Source: Myxococcales bacterium
Lineage (GTDB): Bacteria; Myxococcota_A; UBA9160; UBA4427
NCBI GenBank assembly: GCA_012960035.1
Contig: DUBZ01000124.1
Coordinates: forward strand, 144,591 to 208,590
Length of the DNA stretch: 64,000 bases
Direction: 5' to 3'
Below the pieces are notes generated by a model. It made no database searches. It was not told where the DNA came from and saw nothing but the letters and a program-made list of their open reading frames with translations. A program made the position numbers and the translations under genes. Each line of letters opens with the position of its first letter. The first letter of the stretch is position 1. Below, one piece after another: positions 56,506 through 64,000 of the stretch.

Positions 56506-56622
56506 GTTTCGAACCCACCGACCGTCAAGACTTTGGCGCTTCGCTCACGCGGGGCGCTTTTTTTTGTGCGATCGTCGGTCACTTCAATCGACGACGCACC
56601 CAACTTCGAAAGTAGATAAACC

Positions 56623-57000
56623 ATGCCTTCATTTTTGACACCCCATGAACCCAAGATCTACGCCGTGATGCGAATTGTTGTCGGCTTCTTGTTCTTTTGG
56701 CACGGCGCTTCGAAGTTGTTTGGTTTTCCAACCCCCGTACCGGATGCACCCGCGATGGTGATCTACGTTGCCGGTGGTTTGGAGTTCGTAGGGGGTGCGC
56801 TCTTGATGGCGGGATTTCAGACGCGACTTGTTGCGTTCTTATGCTCCGGCTTGATGGCTGCTGCGTACTTCATGGCGCATCAAGCGAATGGAATCTTGCC
56901 GATTCAAAATCACGGGGAACTCGCGGCGCTTTATTGCTTCGTGTTTTTGTTTATTTCCGCTCACGGTTCTGGAATTTGGAGTGTCGACGGAAGCGATTGA
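56623..57000 (+). CDS. DoxX family membrane protein
   Basis: A 125-residue four-helix membrane protein of the DoxX type. It begins EPKIYAVMRIVVGFLFFWHGASKLFG, the family hallmark, followed by YVAGGLEFVGGALLMAG and AAYFMAHQANGILPIQNHGELA. Family members are linked to thiosulfate:quinone oxidation or redox-stress complexes, but most are uncharacterised. Single gene, 117 bp after the HTH gene. Confidence 0.9.
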   Translation: MPSFLTPHEPKIYAVMRIVVGFLFFWHGASKLFGFPTPVPDAPAMVIYVAGGLEFVGGALLMAGFQTRLVAFLCSGLMAAAYFMAHQANGILPIQNHGELAALYCFVFLFISAHGSGIWSVDGSD

Positions 57001-57079
57001 TTGACGAGCGCGCCGTCGGGACGTGACGCTTCGACACTGTGTGTCCAGTGTTTCGGAAAGGCAGGTGGAAGCCGCTTCG

Positions 57080-58108
57080 TCCATAAGTACCGCCAAACGC
57101 ACGCAGACGGCGTGTACGTTGCCTGCTCGATTCAGCGCCACTGCTTTTTTCAGCAACGACGCGCGACATGGGGCCGCGAACGACACCCATACCGGCCATG
57201 CTAGCGCTGGGGCTTTGGGAATCGCGGTCACCATGCTTGCAGGGGTCGGGCCCGGCGGGTCGTTGTGGACGCACAAAGTAAAGAAGTGATCGTCTTCTAA
57301 GCTCGCGTCGGCAGGGGGACTTCATTGACGTCGCCGTGGTCACGAAGCAAACGTTGAACGTCGGCAGTGTCTAGTGCGTTACCCGTCTGGGCAAGGAGTC
57401 CCCGCGACCTTCGCAAGCGGCCATCAGAATGACGCGCAGGGATCTGCGGTTGTCGCAATGCAGATTCAACGTGAACGGGGCCCCTTCTTTTCAGTAGCCT
57501 TCGCTACGTGAAAACGATTCGAGCCCTGAAGAGCACTTGTCCCAATCGGTGCCGGTACCGATGTGATTCGACAGACTGTCGCGTTCCACTTCGCGCACAA
57601 CCCAATGACGATCCAATGTTTTCATGAACCCAGCACCGTGCGGGTCTGCAATATTGAAACTGTTGTGATCCTGCGCAACGTCCGGTCCAAAGCTCGCTCC
57701 ACCTTGCCCATGCGCATCGAGTCTTGACGCGATGCAAACGATCGCTTCGTTGCGATTGCGCGTATGCTCGAGGGCGAGCCGCAGCAAATCCATCACAATA
57801 AGCCCGGCTCTTCGTTCTACTATTTCATTGGAAAACACGGCCTGGTTTCCAATCACGAGGCCGTGCTCGTTCACCCCGTGCTCCCCCCCCAAAAAAAAAC
57901 CACCACGGCGAATGACCCATGACGCGGTAAGTCTCGGCCATCTGAGTGGCCGAAATGTGAATACAGGCCACCGACTGCCGGGCAGATGATGAGCCGAGGC
58001 CAACTAGGAAAACGGCTGGCATTCGCCGGCCTTGCGGTCGCTGTTCTTCCCAGAAACGGTCAAGCCACTGCGAGTATGCGACCCGGTCGCGACGACGGGA
58101 TCGCACAT
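57080..58108 (-). pseudogene. Secernin-like (C69 peptidase family) pseudogene with at least four frameshifts
   Basis: Pieces of one secernin-like protein follow in order on the minus strand but in changing frames. The start is MCDPVVATGSHTRSGLTVSG and KNSDRKAGECQ (with the N-terminal catalytic Cys), then SVACIHISATQMAETYRVMG, then GVNEHGLVIGNQAVFSNEI through HGQGG and NSFNIADPHG, then RGLLAQTGNALDTADVQRLL and RDHGDVNEV, and last FFTLCVHNDPPGPTPASMV with PVWVSFAAPCRASL. One shift coincides with a C8-A9 homopolymer (57883-57899). The length covers most of a normal 400-residue protein, so this is recent decay, or sequence errors in one tract plus true mutations elsewhere. Confidence 0.75.
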
Positions 58109-58264
58109 GAGGCCGAGCGCATCACGCCCGCGTGCCCCTTCCCTCTGGCACGGGGCCCGCGCCTCGGGTACACACCGTGCGTCCCAGGTTCTGGGCCCGG
58201 CGTCCCCGCCGCGGCCTTGGCTGAACGGGTTTGATCCCAAAAGATCAACACTTCAGCAGAATGC

Positions 58265-58341
58265 GCGCCGGTAGCTCAGCTGGATAGAGCATCAGGCTTC
58301 GAACCTGAGGGTCGGGGGTTCGAATCCCTCCCGGCGTGCCA
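58265..58341 (+). tRNA. tRNA-Arg (anticodon TCG), island insertion site
   Basis: Complete 77-nt cloverleaf with CCA. The acceptor GCGCCGG pairs with CCGGCGT, the anticodon arm is TCAGG-CT-TCG-AA-CCTGA and the T-arm GGGGG-TTCGAAT-CCCTC. It reads CGA. Twenty bases from its anticodon loop to the variable loop (58297-58316) recur exactly at 63801-63820. Confidence 0.97.
58297..58316 (+). repeat. Left attachment-site repeat (attL core) within tRNA-Arg
   Basis: cttcgaacctgagggtcggg, identical over 20 bp to 63801-63820. It spans the anticodon loop, 3' anticodon stem and variable loop, a common crossover region for tyrosine integrases. Confidence 0.7.
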
Positions 58342-58467
58342 TTGCAACCCTCGGTACTGAAAGCGCTTTCTGTGACCGGCGGCCTCTCTATTGCTGGGCC
58401 GAACCGCCAACTACAGCAACTACTACAGCAACGCGGCGTGCGCGCAGTTGTCAGCAGCCATCGCCAT

Positions 58468-58770
58468 CTATTTGGAACCCACCGTCGACGCTGCGTCTAG
58501 GCGGTTCGCCGCTTCCGTGTCGAGTTCAGGAAGTGCGTCGGTGTACACGTCCAGCGTGGTGCCAATCTGCGCATGACCCAACCGAGTCTGAACCACCTTC
58601 GCATGAAGACCCATTCGCAGACCGTCCGTCGCCATCGTGTGCCTGAACGTGTTGAACCCTACCGTCGGCAGCTCAGCAGCCTCAAGTAGCGGTCGCCATT
58701 CGCGCCGAATGAAGTTGGAGCGTCGGAGGCCGTGGATATCGGGATGGGGATCGACCCGAAGAGGACCGGT
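58468..58770 (-). pseudogene. int: Tyrosine recombinase (phage integrase) C-terminal remnant
   Basis: The minus strand reads RRSNFIRREWRPLLEAAELP, then FNTFRHTMATDGLRMGLHAK, VVQTRLGHAQIGTTLDVYTD and ALPELDTEAANRL before TAG at 58468. This is the catalytic end of a tyrosine recombinase with the Arg-His pair, LGH and nucleophile Tyr; the usual H-x-x-R is N-x-x-R. The frame is lost upstream of about 58770 and no N-terminal domain is found, so the gene is truncated. Its place beside tRNA-Arg marks it as the integrase that built the island. Confidence 0.8.
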
Positions 58771-58949
58771 CGTGGCTTCTGCCGCCGTATCGTTGGAGCC
58801 GTCCTGGGCTTCGCCGCGTCACTATCGCCGGGTTCAACGCACGTGCCATCCGGGTCTGGAGTCGCCAAGGCTTTGCGGTGACCCAGGAGTTCTGGCGTCC
58901 GGGTGACGGTCGGGAATTTGTGGTTTTACCACGCAACGCTGAGAGACGT

Positions 58950-59102
58950 TCAGTTGAGTGGGGTGCGCCTCAAACCCGCGAGCGTGAATAGCGCGGTGAG
59001 TTGGAGGAGGACGGACGTGGGTTCGGGGGCGGGGGTGCCGTTGATGTCGCGACGCGGAATGCGCAGAAGCCAGCGTAAACTCGCATCGTCAGTCTGGAAC
59101 CG
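58950..59102 (-). pseudogene. Second orphan PEP-CTERM tail
   Basis: The minus strand encodes RFQTDDASLRWLLRIPRRDI, then NGTPAPEPTSVLLQLTALFT and LAGLRRTPLN-stop. The Pro-Glu-Pro, hydrophobic helix and Arg-Arg end form a PEP-CTERM signal, and the preceding residues resemble the last strands of a jelly-roll domain. No start or body remains upstream. Confidence 0.65.
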
Positions 59103-59221
59103 ACTCCGTGCCCAGGTGCAGCCCGATCGGCGACGAACCTAACCCCTTCAATCCGCAGATGATTCGATGTAGAATGCGCAATAACGAAGGGTATCTACTG
59201 CGAGCCGTTAGGGAGTCGATG

Positions 59222-62026
59222 ATGAAGAACCGGACAGCGTTGCTTTGGATCTTTGTGCTTCTGGTGCTCCCGCAGACCGCACTCGCGGCCTGGGGTGAGA
59301 GCTGGGGCGAGATGGTCTGGGGCGTTCCGGTTTCGGTGCCGACGTTGCCGGGCATGGGCATGATCGTGCTCGCGATCGCGCTATCAGCGACGGCGGCGTG
59401 GGTGTTGCGCAAGCGACGAACCGCACTCGGCTTGCCGGTGTTGCTGGTGCTGCTTGCGATTCCGCTCGTCGTGGTCGCAGGCACGGTCAGCGTTCCGAAC
59501 ACGTTCGTGAATAGCACGGTCGCCGACGCGGACGAGGTCAACGCGAATTTCGACTCGGTTGAAACGGCGGTGAACGACAACGATGCGCGCATCACCGCGG
59601 TCGAGGGCACTGCCACGGCGGTGCAGACCACCGCCGACGCCGCCACCACCGCCATCGCGGACGAGACCACGGCGCGTGCGGCGGCCGATGCAGCGCACGA
59701 CACTGCGATTTCAGCGAACACCACTGCAGCCGCGGCCGCCCAGGCTACTGCGGACGCCACCGACACCGAGTTGACAGCTCTTCAGGCGGTGCTCCCGGGG
59801 TTCCTGAACCTCTCGGGCCAGGACTTCGGGGGGAGCCCAACCGATGAACTCCAGGGATTGGACCTTTCACACTCGAATCTATCCGGGGCGAATTTGTCCA
59901 ACCAGAACCTTTCTGGCGCAGATCTCTCCTCCTCGAATCTGGCCGGCGCCATCTTGATCGGGACCGACCTGTCCGGCGCCAACCTCTTCGGGGCCAACCT
60001 GTCCGGAGCAAATCTCACCATCGCCGACCTGAGAGGCGCCAACCTCGACGAAGCCGACCTCACTTCCTCCGTACTCGAGCAGACGATCATCGGTAACCTG
60101 GGGCCGGATTCCCCTACGCGGATGAGCGGCGTGAATTTCTCGAATGCCCTGGTTCGCCTCGACTCCAGTGGATCGGGTTGTCCTGCCCCGGGAACCTGCC
60201 TGGTGGCCAATGGCTCGAATTTTTCGGGGGCACTTCAGGTGACGCTTGGTTCGGGTGTCGAGGCGATCGGCGCCACCTTCGGCGAAATCGGGTGTGAGCA
60301 CAATTCCGACTTCAGCCAGAGCACGGTGAGCGGATTTTTCAGCTCGGCGCCGAGTTGCGTCGCCAATGGGCTGGTGGCGAATAATATTATTGCCGGCCCC
60401 TTGGACGGCACCCACCGGAACTCCAGTTTCAAGAACTCCGATTTGGCGCGCGGAGGCGCGGTCAATGGGGATCTATCTGGTTCAAATCTCTCGGGTTCAG
60501 CGTTGCGCGTCGGGACCGCGGTCCTCGATGGAGCGAATCTCACCGGGGCTCTAATCACTAGCGATTCCAGTGGCGGAAGCCTGGTTTCCGCCGACCTGAC
60601 GAACCTCATCGCCCTTTGTCCGTTGGGCTCGTTGCTACCCGCTTGCGGCGGAGGAGGGCAAGAGTTCGTGGCAAGCACATTCGAAGTGCTCAACCTGAGT
60701 GGGGCGAGCTTGGCCGGCGTCAACCTTAGTCGCCACAGCAGTTCGCAGTTGCCTGACAGCTTGTCGAACGCTGACCTGAGCAGCGCCATCTTGGGGGATT
60801 TCGAGGCGGGCCAGGGAGCCGACTTCTCGGGGCGGGTGGGATCGCTCGCGGGGGCGCTGCTGCCTACCAGCCTCGCCTATACGAACCTGAGCGGCCACGA
60901 CCTTTCGGGCAGAAACTTTGCCAATGCAGACCTGCGCGAGGCCATTCTGACTGGCACCAACCTGTCTGGGGCCAACCTGACAGGGGCCCGGCTGAGCGGC
61001 ATCAACCTGGCGGGCGCGGACCTCACGGGCGCTGTGCTGGCCAATGCAGATCTGACCGGGGCGAGCCTGTCGGGCGCCACCTTGGCCGGGACGGATTTCA
61101 GCGGCGCCACGCTCGATGGCGCCAACCTGACCTCCATCGAGAACGGAACGCTGGAACCCACGAATTTCTCCGGGGCGAGCCTGGTCGGAACCTTCTTGGG
61201 GGGCCTCTTTACCGCGGCCGATTTCCGGAACGCCAACCTGACCGGCGCGGATCTGGCGCCGGTCACAGTCCCCACAATCGATGCCGCATCCCTGGTGGGT
61301 GCCAACTTCACCGGCGCCTCTCTTGCCAATGCCTTGGGGCTGGCTCAGGCGGATACAGAACAGATCGATTTTACCGGCGCGAATCTAGAGGGTATCGACC
61401 TGACAACCCTTGCGCCGAACATCATCTGCCCCGATGGAACAACAGCGAGTACCAATCCCAGTTCCAACTGCGTAGGCCATGTCATCGCGGGGATCGAGGC
61501 GGCTGTGTACACAACTCTGCAACCGGCGATCGCGGCCAACGAGATCGCGATCTTGGGTAACGACTCGGACATCGCTTCCAACGCCGCAGCGGTCGTCACC
61601 GAGCGCGACCGGGCGCTGGCCGCCGAAGGGGCGAACAACTCGGCAATCGCAAGCAACGACACCGACATTGCCGCCAATGCGGCGGCGGTCAGTGCCGAGG
61701 CGATCCGTGCACTCGCCGCCGAAGGGGCAAACAACTCGGCAATCGCGAGCAACGACACCGACATTACCAACGAGGCCACGACGCGAACGGCGGCCGATGC
61801 AGTACACGACTCGGCGATTTCGACCAACGCCACAGCTATTGCCGACGAGACCGCGGCGCGAACGGCGGCCGATGCGGCACACGACGCTGCGATCGCAGCG
61901 GAAACGAGCCGCGCCATCACTGCAGAAGATTCGAATGCGTTCGCGATCAACGACTTGATTGCAGACCTGGACGTCACAAGCGGGCACCTGGGGTGCCAAT
62001 CGCTTTTCCAGCGTGTCCCGATATAG
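59222..62026 (+). CDS. Large exported pentapeptide-repeat protein with N-terminal IPTL-like anchor
   Basis: A 934-residue surface protein. Residues 1-23 are a signal peptide. Next comes VPTLPGMGMIVLAIALSATA with RKRR, like an IPTL-CTERM sorting signal but placed at the N-terminus, then a second hydrophobic helix. SVPNTFVNSTVADADEVNAN leads into an Ala-rich coiled stalk (about 105-185). Residues about 190-730 are A-[DN]-L-x-x pentapeptide repeats forming a right-handed beta-helix. A second Ala-rich stalk with the same TAADAAHD phrases follows (about 755-905). GGGAG lies 6 bp before ATG 59222. The end (GHLGCQSLFQRVPI) looks out of frame; the natural C-terminus continues in the next frame. Confidence 0.8.
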   Translation: MKNRTALLWIFVLLVLPQTALAAWGESWGEMVWGVPVSVPTLPGMGMIVLAIALSATAAWVLRKRRTALGLPVLLVLLAIPLVVVAGTVSVPNTFVNSTVADADEVNANFDSVETAVNDNDARITAVEGTATAVQTTADAATTAIADETTARAAADAAHDTAISANTTAAAAAQATADATDTELTALQAVLPGFLNLSGQDFGGSPTDELQGLDLSHSNLSGANLSNQNLSGADLSSSNLAGAILIGTDLSGANLFGANLSGANLTIADLRGANLDEADLTSSVLEQTIIGNLGPDSPTRMSGVNFSNALVRLDSSGSGCPAPGTCLVANGSNFSGALQVTLGSGVEAIGATFGEIGCEHNSDFSQSTVSGFFSSAPSCVANGLVANNIIAGPLDGTHRNSSFKNSDLARGGAVNGDLSGSNLSGSALRVGTAVLDGANLTGALITSDSSGGSLVSADLTNLIALCPLGSLLPACGGGGQEFVASTFEVLNLSGASLAGVNLSRHSSSQLPDSLSNADLSSAILGDFEAGQGADFSGRVGSLAGALLPTSLAYTNLSGHDLSGRNFANADLREAILTGTNLSGANLTGARLSGINLAGADLTGAVLANADLTGASLSGATLAGTDFSGATLDGANLTSIENGTLEPTNFSGASLVGTFLGGLFTAADFRNANLTGADLAPVTVPTIDAASLVGANFTGASLANALGLAQADTEQIDFTGANLEGIDLTTLAPNIICPDGTTASTNPSSNCVGHVIAGIEAAVYTTLQPAIAANEIAILGNDSDIASNAAAVVTERDRALAAEGANNSAIASNDTDIAANAAAVSAEAIRALAAEGANNSAIASNDTDITNEATTRTAADAVHDSAISTNATAIADETAARTAADAAHDAAIAAETSRAITAEDSNAFAINDLIADLDVTSGHLGCQSLFQRVPI

Positions 62027-62996
62027 CAGCTGTGAGGGCGATACAGACTGTTCCTCGCACACGATCACCCTGGCCCTGGACAACAACGCCTGGCGGACGG
62101 TACTCGTCTCCACACTGGACTGGCATCGAAATCACTACTTCGATGTCTTCATCTCCTTCGACGGTGGAGCCAACTACACCTTTCACAACCGCATCGAAAC
62201 CTATCGGCCGAGCTACACCGACCCCTACGTCTCCTCCATCCGCACGTTGGCATCCAACCTCCCTCAAGGGCAGGACGTGCGCGTTCGCGTGCAGGCCACT
62301 CGCGGCCGCATCTACTTCGAAGGGTTCGCCCTTTCCCACGCGGTGCTTCCCGAGGACGTGCAGACCCTCGTCGCGGTGCGGAGCGAGGACGGCGTTGTCA
62401 GCGGCAACTACACCCTACAAGGCAACATCACGATCGGGGCATCTGCATCCGGTTCGCTGGCGATCCCCAGTGAAGCCGATGTCGACCCGACCGCGGGGAG
62501 CGGACCCCTCAACATCGGGAACGAGGCCGGTTTGAGCCTCGGTGTCGACAGCAACGAGATCATGGCCCGGGACGGATCGAGCAGCTCTGTCCTCCATCTC
62601 AACCGCGAGGGTGGAGACGTGTCGATCGGGGCCGTCCCGGCGGGCGCGCCGAGCAATCTGGATGTCTCGGGAAACGTCGACGTCGGGGGTTCCGTTCTGG
62701 CCGGCTGGGAGCGGATCAGCGCCGCGGGTACGACGCACTCCTCGGTCCCGAACACCTGCTCCTTCGGAGGCTCGTCGTTCAGTTGTTATATCGGTTCGGC
62801 CACCGCGATCTGCGGAGCGGGGAAGGTCGTCCTGGGCGGCGGCTGCTCCTGCAACGGTCAGACGCCGGGCGGCGGCTACAACCAGACCTGCCACGGTTAC
62901 CCCTCGGGCGACTCGAGCTTTCGCTGCCAGAGCTTCGCGACGGCTGCGAGCGCTCCTTTCACCGCCTACGCGACCTGCGCCCGGATGGGGAACTGA
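61959..62996 (+). CDS. C-terminal part of the pentapeptide surface protein, in +1 frame
   Basis: A 345-codon frame without a credible start (TTG, no Shine-Dalgarno) that begins where the first frame loses sense. It encodes a beta-rich region (TWTSQAGTWGANRF, FISFDGGANYTFHNRIETY), a stalk-like segment with NITIGASASGSLAIPSEADV and SNLDVSGNVDVGGSV, and a Cys-rich end (CSFGGSSFSCYIG, ICGAGKVVLGGGCSC, AYATCARMGN) common in tail-fibre-like surface proteins. It is most simply the rest of the preceding protein after a single frameshift near 61962-61975. Confidence 0.65.
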   Translation: MQTWTSQAGTWGANRFSSVSRYSSCEGDTDCSSHTITLALDNNAWRTVLVSTLDWHRNHYFDVFISFDGGANYTFHNRIETYRPSYTDPYVSSIRTLASNLPQGQDVRVRVQATRGRIYFEGFALSHAVLPEDVQTLVAVRSEDGVVSGNYTLQGNITIGASASGSLAIPSEADVDPTAGSGPLNIGNEAGLSLGVDSNEIMARDGSSSSVLHLNREGGDVSIGAVPAGAPSNLDVSGNVDVGGSVLAGWERISAAGTTHSSVPNTCSFGGSSFSCYIGSATAICGAGKVVLGGGCSCNGQTPGGGYNQTCHGYPSGDSSFRCQSFATAASAPFTAYATCARMGN

Positions 62997-63523
62997 GCGA
63001 CCCGTCTGCCCCACGTAAGCCAGCGCGTCCCTCCCCTCGATCCGAATGCGATAGAAACCCGAATCTCGAGTGGCGCATCATTGTATTCGGCGAGGGGCGC
63101 ATCCAGCGCGATCCACTCCGGCCACTCGAGCCCACACCAATATGGAGAGAAAAACTGCGCCATGTGTTTAGTCTCTGAGGCGATCAGGGTGCCGATTCTT
63201 TCGCACGCGACTACTCGCCCGGCCTTCAACGGCAGCAAACGGCATTGCCGAGTCACCCGCGACGCCTCCAACAAAAACGCCCCCAGCCCAAACGAGCGAG
63301 GGCATTGGGAAAAGATGCAGCGCAAGACCGGTCTCGCGTGCGCTGTGCGACCTTGCCGGACTGCGCGATGAATGGCCAGCCAAGCTGGCCAAGCGCTCGC
63401 GACTGCGTCGCCGCGAACCGGCGACCCTCAGCTTGGGAAGCTGCGCCACTGCGTTCGCCTACGTCCGGGGTTGTATAGAGATCAGCAACTTACGTCCGCA
63501 GGCGTCCGGGGCCATCCACCCCT
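62997..63523. other. Non-coding right part of the island
   Basis: No supported gene. A minus-strand frame across 62966-63325 contains a Trp-rich segment (FFSPYWCGLEWPEW) that I do not recognise and that has no good start. A 7-bp hairpin ggccagc-caa-gctggcc lies at 63374-63390. Confidence 0.4.
63414..63444 (-). other. tRNA-Gly(CCC)-like fragment
   Basis: On the minus strand gcagcttcccaagctg is the anticodon arm of a tRNA-Gly with anticodon CCC. It is followed by agggtcgccggttcg, a variable loop and the first half of a T-arm. The acceptor and D-arm are missing, so it cannot be a functional tRNA. Such pieces are left as attachment-site scars by integrases. Confidence 0.5.
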
Positions 63524-63559
63524 GTTGTGGTCAAAGTTGTGGTCAAAATTGTGGTCAAA
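63524..63559. repeat. Three 12-bp direct repeats, iteron-like
   Basis: The unit [ga]ttgtggtcaaa occurs three times head to tail with one base difference. It may be a protein-binding array such as arm-type integrase sites or iterons, or a simple slippage repeat. No replication gene is nearby. Confidence 0.75.
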
Positions 63560-63800
63560 CCAGCCTAGCCCCTGAAGCATGTTGCTGGTGACTAAAAAGG
63601 GGGAGCGGCGGACCCGGGCCTGCCTTTCTCGTGCCTCTGGGGCGTGAAGTTGCTGCCCACCCCGGGCCTGCGGCCCCCCGCCGCGCACAGATCTAGAATA
63701 CCGCCCCGACCCGGCGACGCCGCGTCACACCGGAGACGATTCCTGTATCAAGTCGCTGCGCCGGACAGGATCAGCGGACACTCCTCGGGTTCGGATTCTT

Positions 63801-63820
63801 CTTCGAACCTGAGGGTCGGG
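63801..63820 (+). repeat. Right attachment-site repeat (attR core)
   Basis: Exact copy of tRNA-Arg bases 58297-58316. The copy diverges from the tRNA immediately after base 20, entering a hairpin. Confidence 0.6.
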
Positions 63821-63834
63821 CCCGAACCCTCAGG
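63808..63834 (-). terminator. Hairpin downstream of the acyl-CoA synthetase gene
   Basis: cctgagggtcggg and cccgaaccctcagg form a 13-bp stem with one bulged base. It lies 11 bp after the stop on the minus strand, with no T-tract. It may terminate the synthetase transcript; it overlaps the right attachment repeat. Confidence 0.45.
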
Positions 63835-63844
63835 CCCCGTCCCC

Positions 63845-64000
63845 TCAAGCCCCGTAGCGGACGCCCGCGATTTCGGCGTTCTCGGCCCGGAGTCGCCCCA
63901 ATGCCAATTCGCGCAGGGGTTCGACTTGAATCTTTTGGTTCGCGGTGAAGCTGAGTTCCTCGGCGCTGAAAAAAAGGATCCGCTTGGGGCGCTTGTAGGC
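63845..64000 (-). CDS. AMP-dependent acyl-CoA synthetase, C-terminal fragment (runs off the window)
   Basis: The last 51 residues of an adenylate-forming enzyme that activates fatty acids to acyl-CoA. The tail AYKRPKRILFFSAEELSFT and NQKIQVEPLRELALGRLRAE matches the C-terminal lid of long-chain acyl-CoA ligases; the Lys in NQKIQ is the conserved adenylation Lys. It fits the acyl-CoA dehydrogenase, ETF-QO and enoyl-CoA hydratase genes in the window. The main domain lies beyond position 64000. Confidence 0.8.
   Translation of the reverse strand, partial: AYKRPKRILFFSAEELSFTANQKIQVEPLRELALGRLRAENAEIAGVRYGA

Larger units (their letters stand above)
58317..63800. mobile_element. Decayed 5.5-kb integrative island at tRNA-Arg(TCG)
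   Basis: The segment lies between two exact 20-bp direct repeats, one inside the tRNA gene and one 24 bp from the stop of an acyl-CoA synthetase gene. Next to the tRNA it carries a tyrosine-integrase remnant, then an orphan PEP-CTERM tail, the pentapeptide surface protein in two frames, a tRNA-Gly-like fragment and a triple 12-bp repeat. No intact mobility gene remains. The right repeat does not continue into the tRNA 3' end, so that boundary is eroded or the true end lies elsewhere. Confidence 0.6.

Noticed and set aside
57001..57289. Plus-strand frames between DoxX and the secernin remnant
   Set aside because: The minus strand here encodes the secernin C-terminus, so these are shadows.
62966..63325. 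119-codon minus-strand frame with a Trp-rich segment
   Set aside because: It overlaps the end of the surface-protein frame, lacks a good start and matches no family I know. It is mentioned as unknown only.
63482..63688. 68-codon minus-strand frame with three FDHN repeats
   Set aside because: The repeats are the translation of the triple 12-bp DNA repeat and the rest is low-complexity.

Overview
The window is 64 kb of GC-rich bacterial chromosome with dense coding, mostly short operons, and mixed ATG/GTG/TTG starts. Its gene set includes a B12-dependent ribonucleotide reductase, ETF-ubiquinone oxidoreductase, a long-form acyl-CoA dehydrogenase of methylsuccinyl-CoA dehydrogenase type, an F420:NADP reductase-like protein, a DUF3516 helicase, an FHA-GAF nucleotidyl cyclase, PEP-CTERM remnants and sigma-54-controlled amt-glnK. 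This fits a Gram-negative, aerobic, lipid-oxidising environmental bacterium of the deltaproteobacterial/Myxococcota-Binatota kind. That placement is inference; no rRNA gene is present to settle it.

1-20 kb: start of moaC with an alpha/beta hydrolase, a PAS histidine kinase, lgt, an unrecognised helical protein, etfQO, a lipoprotein sulfatase, an atypical inositol-monophosphatase-like protein, nrdJ (strong promoter with paired operator-like sites about 860 bp upstream), npdG, a hisN-like phosphatase coupled to the long acyl-CoA dehydrogenase, apeB and surE. 20-35 kb: Nudix hydrolase, glnE, glutathione reductase, a CobW GTPase, nth, a sterol-desaturase-family protein, a decayed stretch with two gene remnants, gpmI, an OmpA-domain protein and the helicase.

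35-42 kb: a methylisocitrate lyase/PEP mutase-family enzyme lies downstream of two overlapping membrane histidine kinases with complementary defects. One keeps the phosphoacceptor His but has a broken ATPase domain. The other keeps an intact ATPase domain but has Asp where the His should be. Next comes amt-glnK with a near-perfect sigma-54 promoter and an NtrC-like site. Together with glnE these form a nitrogen-control set.

42-55 kb: a methyltransferase with a small membrane protein, an amidohydrolase-TraB-gamma carbonic anhydrase operon, TetR, an E2-like acyltransferase lacking the catalytic His, GNAT, an FHA-cyclase, argD, enoyl-CoA hydratase, DAHP synthase and a membrane protein.

55-64 kb is accessory. 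It has three tRNA genes (Arg-TCT, His-GTG, Arg-TCG), a small HTH protein, DoxX and a multiply frameshifted secernin pseudogene. A 5.5 kb island sits at tRNA-Arg(TCG), bounded by a 20-bp direct repeat. It carries an integrase remnant, an orphan PEP-CTERM tail and a large pentapeptide-repeat surface protein split by a frameshift. The window ends inside an acyl-CoA synthetase gene.
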